From: Diphasiastrum complanatum
Taxonomy: Eukaryota; Streptophyta; Lycopodiopsida; Lycopodiales; Lycopodiaceae
DNA length: 64,000 bases
Direction: 5' to 3'
Assembly (NCBI GenBank): GCA_029204225.1
Contig: CM055111.1
Span: 16,849,019 to 16,913,018, forward strand
Part shown: positions 45,677-56,902 of the stretch, piece by piece
Layout of the letters: every line of letters starts with the position of its first letter
Position numbering within the stretch: position 1 is the first letter of the stretch
The notes under the pieces: generated by a model
Told to the model about the DNA's origin: nothing
The model's database searches: none
What the model saw: only the letters and a program-made list of their open reading frames with translations
Position numbers and translations under genes: made by a program

Positions 45677-46193
45677 TGATCTAGATTGGCAATTTGACAA
45701 ATAACAAGCATCGATTATCAAATCAAAGATAAAGAACATAGATCCGAGCCCACATGTGTGAAGAGAAGCCTGTTGTACGGCCTGTAGACAGTGTTTGAAG
45801 TGTACTAAGTGTTGGTTTCATTTGGAGCAAAGAAAAAAAAATGTACATAGAGAGCAAATCTGAAATTGCCAATGTGCTCCAAAAATAATCTATCTTCTCA
45901 CTATGGAGAGATGGAATACATAGCAAAACTCACTGCCTTTGTAAAGTTAGGTGAATTTCTAGCATGTAATAAGGAGGTTATCTCAACCTTTTTGCCCTAA
46001 AATGAAATCCTAGCCTATTTCCTAGAGTCATGCTTGATAGATAGCTAGTTGGTCAAAATCTCATCATAAATCAAGGTCTAGACCCTATAAAGTAGGGATC
46101 TCTATTAAATAGACACAACCACTTCTTTTGACTTGAGCTAACCTACTTTAGGAGTAGATTGCCACATGGCACTTTGGCCATACATGTGTGGAA
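45677..46193 (-). repeat. 3' LTR of older copia F4, left part
   Basis: The LTR of F4 is split by F3: this part plus 51769-51837. The left limit is placed at the TG of TGATCTAGATT, shared with 42050-42443. The last five bases before F3 are the target duplication TGGAA (46189-46193). Confidence 0.6.
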
Positions 46194-46840
46194 TGTGAAA
46201 AATACAGATCCTAAGTGGATCTAAACTCCAAGATCATTGGCTTGAATGCTTGCACTCCAAACTACATAAGCTAGGAATTGGCAACACATTCTATGCTACC
46301 TAGAATGCAAAGAACTTGATCAAAAAGCATTTATCACAAATGGAAACTTCCATAAACATCAAGTGCGGCCCAAAATAGCATTATACAGTCCATAATACAT
46401 CAGCCTACCACTTTTGGAAAGCACCTAAGATCATACACACAAAGCTTGAACTCAATCACTACACAATGCCAACAATGGAAGGAGAACCCAATAGAAAAAT
46501 CTCTCATTAAGCAAATGAATACAATGGATCTGCTCCAACCTGTTTCTCCACGGCCTACCTGCTATATATAGCTGAGAGAGATGACTCTCTCTCCTCTCTC
46601 TAGACCCTCCTTACCTAAAATATGCCCTATATAGGTAAAATTGGCATATATGTCCAAAATACATGAAAATGGACTCATTTCGAAGGTCTTGAAGTTTGAC
46701 ACTTCTTCATACTGAAAAAATACACTTACTAAAAATATCTAGACCTGTTTCACACGTGTGAAAAGTCAGATCCTAAACTATGTGCCATTTTTAGCAATTT
46801 TGGCCTAAAACTAGACAAGGAAATGTTGACAATTTTCACA
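46194..46840 (-). repeat. F3 3' LTR
   Basis: 647 bp. 46194-46438 (U5 side) matches F2 LTRs; 46439-46840 differs widely. It has CACACGTGTG at 46751-46760 and a TATATATA box at 46563-46570. Confidence 0.95.
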
Positions 46841-46850
46841 CTCCCTCTTC
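46841..46850 (-). other. F3 polypurine tract
   Basis: The minus strand reads GAAGAGGGAG before the LTR TG, the same as in F2a. Confidence 0.88.
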
Positions 46851-46853
46851 AAC

Positions 46854-47747
46854 TTAACTTGCTAGTTTTACAACACTACTTTGTTCCAACTTAAGAATGA
46901 TCTCCATCATCAGAATAGATCTCTTCTCAAGGATCCTAATATGTACAAAATAGGACACAACATAATTGATATAGATAATAGTGTCCATATAGGATGCTTC
47001 ACTATTTCTTACATCAATTTTACATAGAATCATAAAAATGGTACATGTAAAAGAACATAGAATCTCAATTAATGAATTCCTCCATGTATCCATCTCTGGT
47101 TTCTCTGTAAAATAGCAGCAAACAAGTTGTAAATGAAAGTGATCAACAAGTGTTTGCATGCCTCCTCCACATTTCACTATACATATAGTGAATGCAACAT
47201 GTATCTCCATGAATGAACTTCCATCACCACCTTGCCTTTGTAGATCTTCAATCCATGAAAGCCTTTGAGTGAATGAATGCCAAAAAGATGTGTTCCCTAC
47301 TCCATTTGAATGACCAAAACCTGAACTTGAAATACTTGAAGTACCTCCACAAGATTTGCACACAACGCTTGATCCTACAATGTCAACAAGTTGCCAATTT
47401 GCCAACACTAGAATACTAGATCTTGAACTTTGTTCAAAAGAAAACATATTGACCACTTCAATACCTTTCAAGATCTGAATAAATTCATGTACTTGATCAT
47501 ACAAACCAGCAATGATAACTATTCCATCTCCAAGATCCAAAGGATGCAAAACTGTGGAACTAGTTTCATTGAATTTTGACAATTCCAACACATTGACATG
47601 ACAATGTTCATACATGAGATTAAACAAGTAAGGTAGAGTAAGAAGACACTTCCTTGCAGCTCCAAAGACCTTACTTGAACCTTCAAGAACTTGTAAAAAC
47701 AGATCCAAAATGCCTTGACCATTTGTCTCTTCTTTGATGCTTTTCAA
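46854..47747 (-). CDS. F3 downstream ORF of the accessory module
   Basis: 297 codons reading from 47747 (TTG, not ATG) to a stop at 46854-46856. It overlaps the end of the upstream frame by four bases in another frame. Coding similarity to copies B and C extends upstream of the TTG (a SKLLKSIK / NLELVKSIK match), so this was once continuous with sequence further upstream and a shift separates it now. Landmarks: ILDLFLQ, SSKVFGAARKCL, YLFNLMYEHCHVNVLELS. The last residues (VVKLAS) match the end of F2 Pol. Hydrophobic stretches lie in the last third. No catalytic motif is recognised. It may be translated as part of a Gag fusion, or not at all. Confidence 0.5.
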   Translation of the reverse strand: MKSIKEETNGQGILDLFLQVLEGSSKVFGAARKCLLTLPYLFNLMYEHCHVNVLELSKFNETSSTVLHPLDLGDGIVIIAGLYDQVHEFIQILKGIEVVNMFSFEQSSRSSILVLANWQLVDIVGSSVVCKSCGGTSSISSSGFGHSNGVGNTSFWHSFTQRLSWIEDLQRQGGDGSSFMEIHVAFTICIVKCGGGMQTLVDHFHLQLVCCYFTEKPEMDTWRNSLIEILCSFTCTIFMILCKIDVRNSEASYMDTIIYINYVVSYFVHIRILEKRSILMMEIILKLEQSSVVKLAS

Positions 47748-49945
47748 TAGCTTCGAATTGCCACTTGTCTCTTGGTGTGATGAAGCAATCCAAGATCAAC
47801 CTCTTGATCTTCCAATAAGACATCAAAGATCTTGCATATGTGAACATCTTCAGATCTGAAACTCTGAAGATACTCCCTCTCAAACACATGATTAAGATCC
47901 CACAAGATCTCATCAATGCTCAAATTTGACCCTTCACTATAGTTAGTGAAAACAATGCCACCATCATAAACCAAAAGATAGATTCCAACATTTCCATTTA
48001 ACATGAAGTAGAGTAGGTGAAGATGAGTATCAAACCTAATCAAAACAGCCCTCTTGAGTTCATAACAAACCTCAATAAGCTCACCAATGATATCTCCCTT
48101 GCCTTGAAGAAGTTGCCACTTGAGTTGCTCCATGTAGTCTTCTTCAACCAACCTTTTGCCATCTTGACCATGAATGAACAATCCACCACAATCATAGAAT
48201 GCTTTGAGTTGATGAAGAGATGTTAGATCCATGCTTTGGATCTTCCCAAGAACCACTCTTCCATTGCCCTTTCCTTCACAAGACTCCCTCTTAATGCTAT
48301 CACCACAAAAGTTAGAAACCTCCCTCTTGATAGTTGCACCATAAGAAGTAGAAGACTCTTGAATATTAGAAGCCAAGAAAAGAATCCTTAGTACCTTCAA
48401 CATAAGAGTTATTGAAGTACTCTCTCTTTTCAAACATGAACTTCTACTCAATGATTTAGGTAATGAGTCATATGATAATGATTCTTCCTCACTATCGTTC
48501 ATAAAAACATCATTCAAAGTACATCCTACTTTGAACACTTCACATACTTCTCTTCCTTTTGACTTGTGATCTCCCTCACCAAGTCTCATGATAGAAACCT
48601 TTGATCTACTCTTTTTATGAAGAAATGTGACACCACTTGTTGCACAAATGACTTTATCACAAAAAGATGTAAAAGAACCATTTCCTTCAAGCATGCTCAA
48701 AGCACCATCATCTTTTCCCACATGATTACATACATCAATATGAAAAGAATTAGAAGAACAACCATCTTCTTGCAAAGAATGACACTTAGCATCTCCATCT
48801 TTTTCCATATGAACAAACAAGTCATTAGCAACAATCACTTCCAAAGAAGAATCTTCATCAACTCCATTGATGAAGTTAGCTCCTTCCTTACCTTTTCCAT
48901 TTTTGCACTTGCCATCTAGCACCATTGAAGAACCACCAAGCCTTGGAAGTCCATGAGTAGAAGAGTACAAACATGATGCTAATTTAGCTCCACATGACTC
49001 CATATGACTAGTAGGTAACACTAGTGCATCTTCAAGATCCAATGGATCCAAAAAATTGACCATAGATTCACCAAAGCTTGCCAAGTTAGCACAACAATTA
49101 TCATCTCCAAGAAGTACATTAGATCTCAACCTAGATCTAGCATTTTGTTTCTTATGGCATTCATTTGCAAAATGTCCTTTTATCCCACAATAAAAGCACT
49201 TGAACTTTGACTTATTGTTCTTAGTAGAAGAGGAAGAGGAAGAGTGATCATCATGATCAAAGTTACCACCTTTGGACCATTTCCCTTTGCCTTTACCTTT
49301 GCCCTTGAATTTGCCTTTTGTGAAGAAAGCCTCTTCACCTCCACCTTGCAAGGATGCACCATCAAGCTTTGATTGCAACCTATGTTCTTCAGCCAATAAG
49401 ATTTCTTGCAAGTCAACCACACTTGGCAAGACTCTTTGAATGGCAAAACTTTGCACAAGGTTAGCATGTTCATTTAGCAAACCATTCAACATAACTTGGA
49501 CTATTTCACCATCTTTTATGTTCTCATCAATGCATGCTAAATCATCACTTAGGGACTTAACTCTCAAGATAAATGCATGAGCACTTTCACCCTCTCTTTG
49601 CCTACTAGAAAATATTTGTCTCCTTAGGGTCAATACCCTAGATGTGGACTTTGATTCAAAGAGCTTCTTTAAGGCATTCCATGCCTCACTTGCACTTTGA
49701 CACTTTTCAACTTCCTTGAGAAGTTCATTTGTAACATTCATTTTAATGATATGAAGAGCCCTTTTGGCCTTCTTATCAAACCTTTGTTGCTCTTGAAGTG
49801 TGAGAGGTCTCTCTTCAATTTCTGCAACTATGTCCATGAGTTCATTCAACTCAAGTAAGGACTCCATCCTCACTTTCCAAGTAGAGTAGTTTGATGAACT
49901 CAACCTTTCACTAGACTCTAGCATGATCCCACCATTGGAAGCCAT
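47744..49945 (-). CDS. gag: F3 Gag fused to an accessory region with a dead RT remnant
   Basis: 733 codons from the same MASNGG start as F2. Residues 1-263 are F2 Gag with about three changes, including the GK-repeat and zinc knuckle C250 to C263. Right after it the sequence becomes unrelated (QNARSRLRSNV). Residues 270-600 are acidic and Ser/Cys-rich with SIMRLGEGD and SEEESLSY landmarks shared with copy B. Residues about 610-695 are a worn copia RT palm: IGELIEVCYELKRA, FDTHLHLLYFML, IYLLVYDGG. The YVDD site is YDGG here (660-663), so no polymerase activity is expected. No DSG protease and no integrase. The long open frame beside LTRs differing at one site suggests Gag, or the fusion, was made in a recent source copy. 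Confidence 0.85.
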   Translation of the reverse strand: MASNGGIMLESSERLSSSNYSTWKVRMESLLELNELMDIVAEIEERPLTLQEQQRFDKKAKRALHIIKMNVTNELLKEVEKCQSASEAWNALKKLFESKSTSRVLTLRRQIFSSRQREGESAHAFILRVKSLSDDLACIDENIKDGEIVQVMLNGLLNEHANLVQSFAIQRVLPSVVDLQEILLAEEHRLQSKLDGASLQGGGEEAFFTKGKFKGKGKGKGKWSKGGNFDHDDHSSSSSSTKNNKSKFKCFYCGIKGHFANECHKKQNARSRLRSNVLLGDDNCCANLASFGESMVNFLDPLDLEDALVLPTSHMESCGAKLASCLYSSTHGLPRLGGSSMVLDGKCKNGKGKEGANFINGVDEDSSLEVIVANDLFVHMEKDGDAKCHSLQEDGCSSNSFHIDVCNHVGKDDGALSMLEGNGSFTSFCDKVICATSGVTFLHKKSRSKVSIMRLGEGDHKSKGREVCEVFKVGCTLNDVFMNDSEEESLSYDSLPKSLSRSSCLKRESTSITLMLKVLRILFLASNIQESSTSYGATIKREVSNFCGDSIKRESCEGKGNGRVVLGKIQSMDLTSLHQLKAFYDCGGLFIHGQDGKRLVEEDYMEQLKWQLLQGKGDIIGELIEVCYELKRAVLIRFDTHLHLLYFMLNGNVGIYLLVYDGGIVFTNYSEGSNLSIDEILWDLNHVFEREYLQSFRSEDVHICKIFDVLLEDQEVDLGLLHHTKRQVAIRSY

Positions 49946-51104
49946 GATTCTAATGTTTTTTCAACTTTTAGGTTCTGTCCTAGAGCACTTAGCACTCACT
50001 TTTCTCTCAACAAATGATAGATAAAGAGATCTATGAAGATTTAGGACCCTAAAACACTTCTATCTTGAACCTAGATGGTTTCCAAGCATAGAAAGGAAGA
50101 TTGAAACACATGCAACACTTTGCACACACTAAGAATGGATTACAAAATCAAACCAACCTGAACACACTCTTGCTTAAGCTCTCAAACTTTCCAGCAAGTG
50201 ACCAAATCAAGTTATGGTGTGAAGAGTTACTTGCATTCTTAGAAAATACCCAAAACTAGGATGCCAAGATTACCTAGTAATGAACAAACTTGATCAACAT
50301 ATGATCAACACACTAAGATATTGATTCAACCTGTAAAACCACATGTAAACCACACTTCTAAAAGTTTATAAACTCCAGCAAGTGATAAATACAAGATTTA
50401 GAGGTGAATGAATGAGCACACTTAGTGAATCACAAGACTAGCTTCACTATCTTGTCAAATCTTGGTGTTTAGATGTAGATCTAAGATCACTTCACATGAG
50501 AATGTTCCTCAACTGTTAAGAACCTGAAAACACACTTGCATAATGGTTAACACCTTCCAGCAAATGCTCCAATCAAATTACATAAGGAGAGTTACTTACA
50601 TGCTCAACAAAGTACACCAAAATTTATGCCAAAATTGATGACAATCTTTACAATATGCTCTTCACAATGGAGCTTACAATATGTTCACCCAAAAAAGGGG
50701 ATCTTTCATCCAAATGGGAGCTTTGCTCAGCCTTTAGGAGAATTACAACTCACTCAAAAGAGCATTTGTCATCCACTTAAGGAGAAGTTTCATCCACTTA
50801 AGGAGAGTGTTCATCCAAGAATGGAGATTGTCAACAATAGGATTGAAAAGAACATTGTTAGTATTGAATATGCACAAGCCTCACAATCACAAATGATTAG
50901 GTGTTATGATCTGATCCAAAATAGTTTCTTTTCAGCCTCTGATCTTCAATAGACCTGAAATATGCTTTTGATCCACAAGTTCAACTCACAAAACAAAAGT
51001 TAGTAAGATTTGATCAACAAAGCAATGCAAAATCATGCTAGAACTTGATCAAACATCCAAATATCACAAAAAATGGAATACTTACTGTAAATAGAAGCCA
51101 ACCA
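49946..51104 (-). other. F3 leader
   Basis: Nearly identical to the leader of F2a/F2b, including the plus-strand open frame 50626-50952 (108 codons, antisense to the element). Confidence 0.8.
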
Positions 51105-51116
51105 GCTCTGATACCA
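51105..51116 (-). other. F3 primer-binding site
   Basis: TGGTATCAGAGC on the minus strand, abutting the 5' LTR. Confidence 0.92.
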
Positions 51117-51763
51117 TGTGAAAAATACAGATCCTAAGTGGATCTAAACTCCAAGATCATTGGCTTGAATGCTTGCACTCCAAACTACATAAGCTAGGAA
51201 TTGGCAAGACATTCTATGCTACCTAGAATGCAAAGAACTTGATCAAAAAGCATTTATCACAAATGGAAACTTCCATAAACATCAAGTGCGGCCCAAAATA
51301 GCATTATACAGTCCATAATACATCAGCCTACCACTTTTGGAAAGCACCTAAGATCATACACACAAAGCTTGAACTCAATCACTACACAATGCCAACAATG
51401 GAAGGAGAACCCAATAGAAAAATCTCTCATTAAGCAAATGAATACAATGGATCTGCTCCAACCTGTTTCTCCACGGCCTACCTGCTATATATAGCTGAGA
51501 GAGATGACTCTCTCTCCTCTCTCTAGACCCTCCTTACCTAAAATATGCCCTATATAGGTAAAATTGGCATATATGTCCAAAATACATGAAAATGGACTCA
51601 TTTCGAAGGTCTTGAAGTTTGACACTTCTTCATACTGAAAAAATACACTTACTAAAAATATCTAGACCTGTTTCACACGTGTGAAAAGTCAGATCCTAAA
51701 CTATGTGCCATTTTTAGCAATTTTGGCCTAAAACTAGACAAGGAAATGTTGACAATTTTCACA
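51117..51763 (-). repeat. F3 5' LTR
   Basis: 647 bp, one difference from 46194-46840 (C/G near 51207). TATATATA box at 51486-51493 on the minus strand; CACACGTGTG at 51674-51683. Confidence 0.95.
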
Positions 51764-51768
51764 TGGAA

Positions 51769-51837
51769 TCCAATTATAGACAAAAATGTACAATATGCTA
51801 CATGGCTACATTTGCCAAAGTTGGCAATTTTTCACAC
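51769..51837 (-). repeat. 3' LTR of F4, right part
   Basis: Completes the F4 LTR interrupted by F3. On the minus strand a polypurine tract GAGGAGGAG is followed by TGTGAAAAATTG at 51837. Confidence 0.7.
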
Positions 51838-52296
51838 TCCTCCTCAAATCTAGCCTTGGAAACAATAATGCTTTTAACAATCTCTCCAATTGAAAATATA
51901 AGCTTGACAAATGAATCTTTAGGGAAAGATTTAGTAAACAAATCAGCCAAGCAACTTGACAATGGCACATGTTGGAGCTTGATCTCTTTGGCTTGCACTT
52001 TCTCCCTCACAAAATGATGAGCAACCGATGTGCTTGCTCCTTGAATGGAATGTAGGATTAGTGGCAAGTGATTGGGATGATTGGTTGTCACAATAGATGA
52101 TTGGGATCTCCTCCTTGATGACATGTAGCTCCACCAGTAGCCTTTTGAGCCACAAGACCTCCTTGCATGTTGATGTCAAGACCTTGTATTTGGATTCTGT
52201 GGAAGATATGGAGACTGTATCTTGTTTTTTGAAAAGCCATGATACTAATCCATCACATAGAAAGGTGGCAAAAGCACTTGGTGATTTCCTATCCAC
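51838..52296 (-). pseudogene. Older copia F4: C-terminal RNase H
   Basis: Minus-strand frame from 52296: DRKSPSAFATFLCDG, VSISSTESKYK (Glu replaced in the usual TEAEY), WLKRLLVELHV, YCDNQSSQSLA, then after a shift HHFVREKVQAKEI and DLFTKSF. It continues the frame that ends at 58733 on the other side of F2b; the 5 bases TCCAC are duplicated there. It would be the RNase H of a Gag-Pol polyprotein. Confidence 0.85.
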
Positions 52297-52952
52297 TGTG
52301 AAAAATACAGATCCTAAGTGGATCTAAACTCCAAGATCATTGGCTTGAATGCTTGCACTCCAAACTACATAAGCTAGGAATTGGCAACACATTCTATGCT
52401 ACCTAGAATGCAAAGAACTTGATCAAAAAGCATTTACCACAAATGGAAACTTCCATAAACATCAAGTGCGGCCCAAAATAGCATTATACAGTCCATAATA
52501 CATCAGTCTACCACTTTTGGAAAGCACCTAAGATCATACACAATAGCTTGAAGACAATACACACAACAATGCTCTCAATGGAGGAAGAAACAATGACAAT
52601 GATCTATTGATCTCAATGAAGCATACAAAAGGTTTCTCCAAACTGTTCTCCACGACTTCCCTACTATTTATGGATGAGGAAGATGACTCTCTCTCCTCTC
52701 TCTAGAAGGTACTTGACCCTAGATATTCCCTATATAGGAAAAATAGCTAAAAAATGGCTTATATGACCAAAATACATCAAAATGGTCTCATTTTGAAGGG
52801 TATGAAGTTTGACACTTCATCATACTGAAAAAATACAGTAAATAAAAACATTGTGGCCTGGTTCACACGTGCGAAACTCCAGAACCAAAACTATTTACAA
52901 TTTTAGCCAATTTAGGCCTCAAACTAGCTAGGAAATGTTGACAATTTTCACA
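52297..52952 (-). repeat. F2b 3' LTR
   Basis: 656 bp; CACGTG at 52866-52871. A GAAGAGGGAG polypurine tract (52962-52953) precedes it on the minus strand. Confidence 0.95.
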
Positions 52953-55900
52953 CTCCCTCTTCAACATTGGATGCTAGTTTCAACATAGTCTTTGAGCACA
53001 TTCCAAGATTAGATCTATGCATTAAATATAGGTCCTTTCCCAATGGTTTGGTGAAGATATCAGCCACACACTCCTTTGAAGAGACATGTTGAAGCTCCAC
53101 CTCTTTGGCAATGACTTGATCTCTCACAAAATGGTGAGCAATCTCAATGTGCTTGCTCCTTGCATGAAAAACAGGATTGCTTGCCAAGCTTTGGGCTGAA
53201 AGGTTATCACAAAGTATGATTGGAGTCTTCTCTGGTTCCATCAAGTGAAGATCCAATAACATCCTCTTGATCCAAAGAATCTCCTTGGTGCATGTTGTTA
53301 ATGCCTTGTACTCGGCTTCGGTGGAAGATAGAGAGATAGTTGGTTGCTTCTTTGATAGCCATGAGACCACTCCATCTCCAAGATAGATTGCAAAGGCACT
53401 TGTTGACTTCCTATCCATTTGATCACCTGCAAAATCTGAATCTGAAAATCCACAAAGGTTAGGTGTAGTACCTCCATACAAGATGCCAAAATCTCTAGAT
53501 CCCGAGATGTATCTAAGTACTCTCTTTCCTAGCTTCCAATGAGCCTCACTAGGATCTTGCATAAATTGACTTAGTTTACCAACCACAAAGCTTAGATCAG
53601 GTCTTGTGATGGTTAACCATATAAGAGATCCTATTAGCTTTCTATAGAGAGTAATGTCCTTGAAGGATCTTTCATTACTTCTTGTAGTTAGCTTTACATT
53701 TGATTCCATAGGAGTAGAAACAACTTTACAATCTTCCATATGAAACCTTTTTAGAATAGAGTTAACATACTTTTCTTGACATATGAATGTAGATTTAGAA
53801 GTTCTAATAATCTCTATTCCTAAGATATAATGAAGTTTACCAAGATCTTGAATTTCAAACTCTCTTTTGAGTGCCATCTTGATTTCATCTATATCTAGAT
53901 TGTTACCACCACTTAAGATAATGTCATCAACATAGATCAAAAGTAAAGTGATATCATTTTCATTCAATCTAAAGTAGAGAGAATGATCATACTCACTCAT
54001 AACAAAGTTTTGAGAAAGTAAGAAGGAATTGAGCTTAGCATATCAACTCCTTGGTGCTTGCTTTAGCCCATACAAACTCTTTTGGAGATAGCACACATGA
54101 TTAGGCTCATCATGTGAAACATAGCCCTCGGGTTGCTCCATGTAAATATCTTCTTCAAGATCACCATTCAAGAAGGCATTAGTAACATCCATTTGCCACA
54201 TATCCCAATCATAAAGAGTTGCAAGAGAGATTAGGATTCGAATAGTTACCATCTTTGCCACGGGTGCAAAGGTCTCATCATAGTCAATACCATATTCTTG
54301 AGCATACCCCTTTGCCACCAACCTTGCCTTGTACTTGTTGATTGATCCATCTTGATTTGTCTTGATCTTGAAGATCCACTTACAACCAATTGCCTTCTTG
54401 TCCTTTGGAAGCTTTACCAACCTCCATGTGTTGCTTTTGATGAGTGCTTGATGCTCATGATCCATGGCTTGGATCCATTCCTTCTTTTGAATTGCTTCAC
54501 CTACACAAGTTGGTTCATCAAAAGAGGTAAGAAAAGCAAAGTTAGAGTTGTCCACCACTTGCTTTCCTTTTTCATCATAGGTTAGCCTTGATGGCTTAGC
54601 CCTTTGCCTTTGAGTCTTCCTTGAAGTTTGCTTTGGAGTGGCATCTCCATCTTCATCCAAGACATCTTGCACATCATGATGATTAGTAGGCACATCAACA
54701 TCAACATCAACAACATTGGAAACATTCTCTTCATGAAAGATGACATCCCTACTTATGACAACTTTCTTTGTAGAAGGAATGTACACTTTGTAAGCCTTGC
54801 TTACTTCACTATAGCCAACAAACACACCCTTCTTTGATGAAGGATCTTCTTTAGTTCTATCATCAAGTGTGATATTGACAAAACATGTACATCCAAAGAT
54901 CCTACAATGCTTGACACTCGGCCTTCTACCATAAAGAACCTCATGAGGAGTTTTACCATCCAAGGAAGCACTTGTCCATCTATTACATAGATAGTTAGCA
55001 CATGCTAAAGCTTCCCCCCAAAAAGACTTAGCAAGATTAGCATGTAGACTCATTGCCTTGGCACATTCACAAAGGGTTCTATTCTTCCTCTCGGCCACTC
55101 CATTCTGTTGTGGAGTCCTAGGACTAGACATCTCCCTCTTAATCCCATGTGCTATACAAAAGTCTTTGAACCTATTTGAGGTATATTCCCCTCCATTATC
55201 AGATCTTAAGCATTTGATCTTTGTATTGAATTGGTTTTCCATTTCATTCTTGAACTTGACAAATGCAGCAAACACTTCATCCTTACTTTTAAGAAGATAG
55301 ATCCAAGTATACCTACTAAAGTCATCAATGAAAGTTGCATACATCTTTGCCCCACCATTGCTAGTTGTACTAGAAGAATGAATATCAGAATGCACAAGTT
55401 GAAAAGCTTCTTTAGATCTAGAAGTAGATCTAGAATAAGCAAGTCTATGAGATTTGGACAAGGCACAATGTTCACAAACACTATTGTTTGCAACAAGACT
55501 TTTAGGGAGACCAAGAACAAGCTCTTTCTTTGCCATTACCTCCAAAGATTTGAAGTTGGGATGGCCCAACCTCTTGTGCCAAACTTCTTGGTTTGTCAAT
55601 TGCTCCCTAGCCATACATCCTTCATGATTAGAGATCACACATGCATCAAGCTTGAAAAGTTTACCATGCCTCCTACCTTGAGCAATCAAGGATCCACATT
55701 TACTTATCAAACATGCATCGCCAATGAACTCCACATCAAGTCCTTTGTCAATCATTTGACTTACACTAAGCAAATTTTTTAGTGATTGAAGGAATGTACA
55801 AAACATTTTCAAGATTTGATTTCTTATTTGTTGAAAGGGAAATAGGAATAGTGCCTATGCCTTTGATGTCACATTGACCATCATTTGCAGTGTAGATGAT

Positions 55901-56902
55901 GTTACCTTCTCCCTCATAAGACAATAAGGATGTAAAGTATTCCTTATGTCTTGTCATGTGAGATGAGGCTCCACTATCAATCCACCAAGGATCATTATCA
56001 TCTATGTTGGCTAACAAACTTGAAGTCATAACAAGTGATTCACATGTGTTATGTTCTTCCTCATCTATTGTAAGATTTCCTTGCCTCTCTCCTTGCTCTC
56101 TTTTCTTCTTATAACATTCATTTGCAAAATGACCTTTTATCCCACAATAAAAGCACTTGAACTTTGACTTATTGCTCTTAGTAGAAGAGGAAGAGGAAGA
56201 GTGATCATCATGATCAAAGTTACCACCTTTGGACCATTTCCCTTTGCCTTTACCTTTGCCCTTGAATTTGCCTTTTGTGAAGAAAGCCTCTTCACCTCCA
56301 CCTTGCAAGGATGCACCATCAAGCTTTGATTGCAACCTATGTTCTTCAGCCAATAAGATTTCTTGCAAGTCAACCACACTTGGCAAGACTCTTTGAATGG
56401 CAAAACTTTGCACAAGGTTAGCATGTTCATTTAGCAAACCATTCAACATAACTTGGACTATTTCACCATCTTTTATGTTCTCATCAATGCATGCTAAATC
56501 ATCACTTAGGGACTTAACTCTCAAGATAAATGCATGAGCACTTTCACCCTCTCTTTGCCTACTAGAAAATATTTGTCTCCTTAGGGTCAATACCCTAGAT
56601 GTGGACTTTGATTCAAAGAGCTTCTTTAAGGCATTCCATGCCTCACTTGCACTTTGACACTTTCCAACTTCCTTGAGAAGTTCATTTGTAGCATTCATTT
56701 TAATGATATGATGAGCCCTTTTGGCCTTCTTATCAAACCTTTGTTGCTCTTGAAGTGTGAGAGGTCTCTCTTCAATTTCTGCAACTATGTCCATGAGTTC
56801 ATTCAACTCAAGTAAGGACTCCATCCTCACTTTCCAAGTAGAGTAGTTTGATGAACTCAACCTTTCACTAGACTCTAGCATGATCCCACCATTGGAAGCC
56901 AT
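52948..56902 (-). pseudogene. gag-pol: F2b Gag-Pol, one frameshift and one nonsense mutation
   Basis: Three frames cover the whole F2 polyprotein. 56902-55766 has Gag, zinc knuckle and protease DSGASS. 55812-54043 has the integrase with all HHCC and DDE residues and the start of RT. 54000-52948 has YVDD and RNase H. The first break is in an A-run just after the protease (about 55775), one base longer than in F2a. The second is a Trp codon of the YGLKQAPRSW motif turned into TGA (54045-54043), a G-to-A change. Apart from these it matches F2a almost residue for residue. Confidence 0.95.

Larger units (their letters stand above)
46194..51763 (-). mobile_element. F3: non-autonomous Gag-carrying copia derivative
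   Basis: 5,570 bp on the minus strand, target duplication TGGAA at 46189-46193 and 51764-51768. Two 647-bp LTRs differ at one base by my reading. It encodes an intact Gag almost identical to F2 but lacks protease and integrase, and its RT remnant has no active site. Primer site, leader and polypurine tract equal those of F2. The U5-side 245 bp of the LTR also equals F2a, while the U3 side is clearly different. It resembles known Gag-only non-autonomous elements (TR-GAG type) in having Gag alone, but has an additional unrecognised 3' module. It is probably mobilised by F2. Confidence 0.93.
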
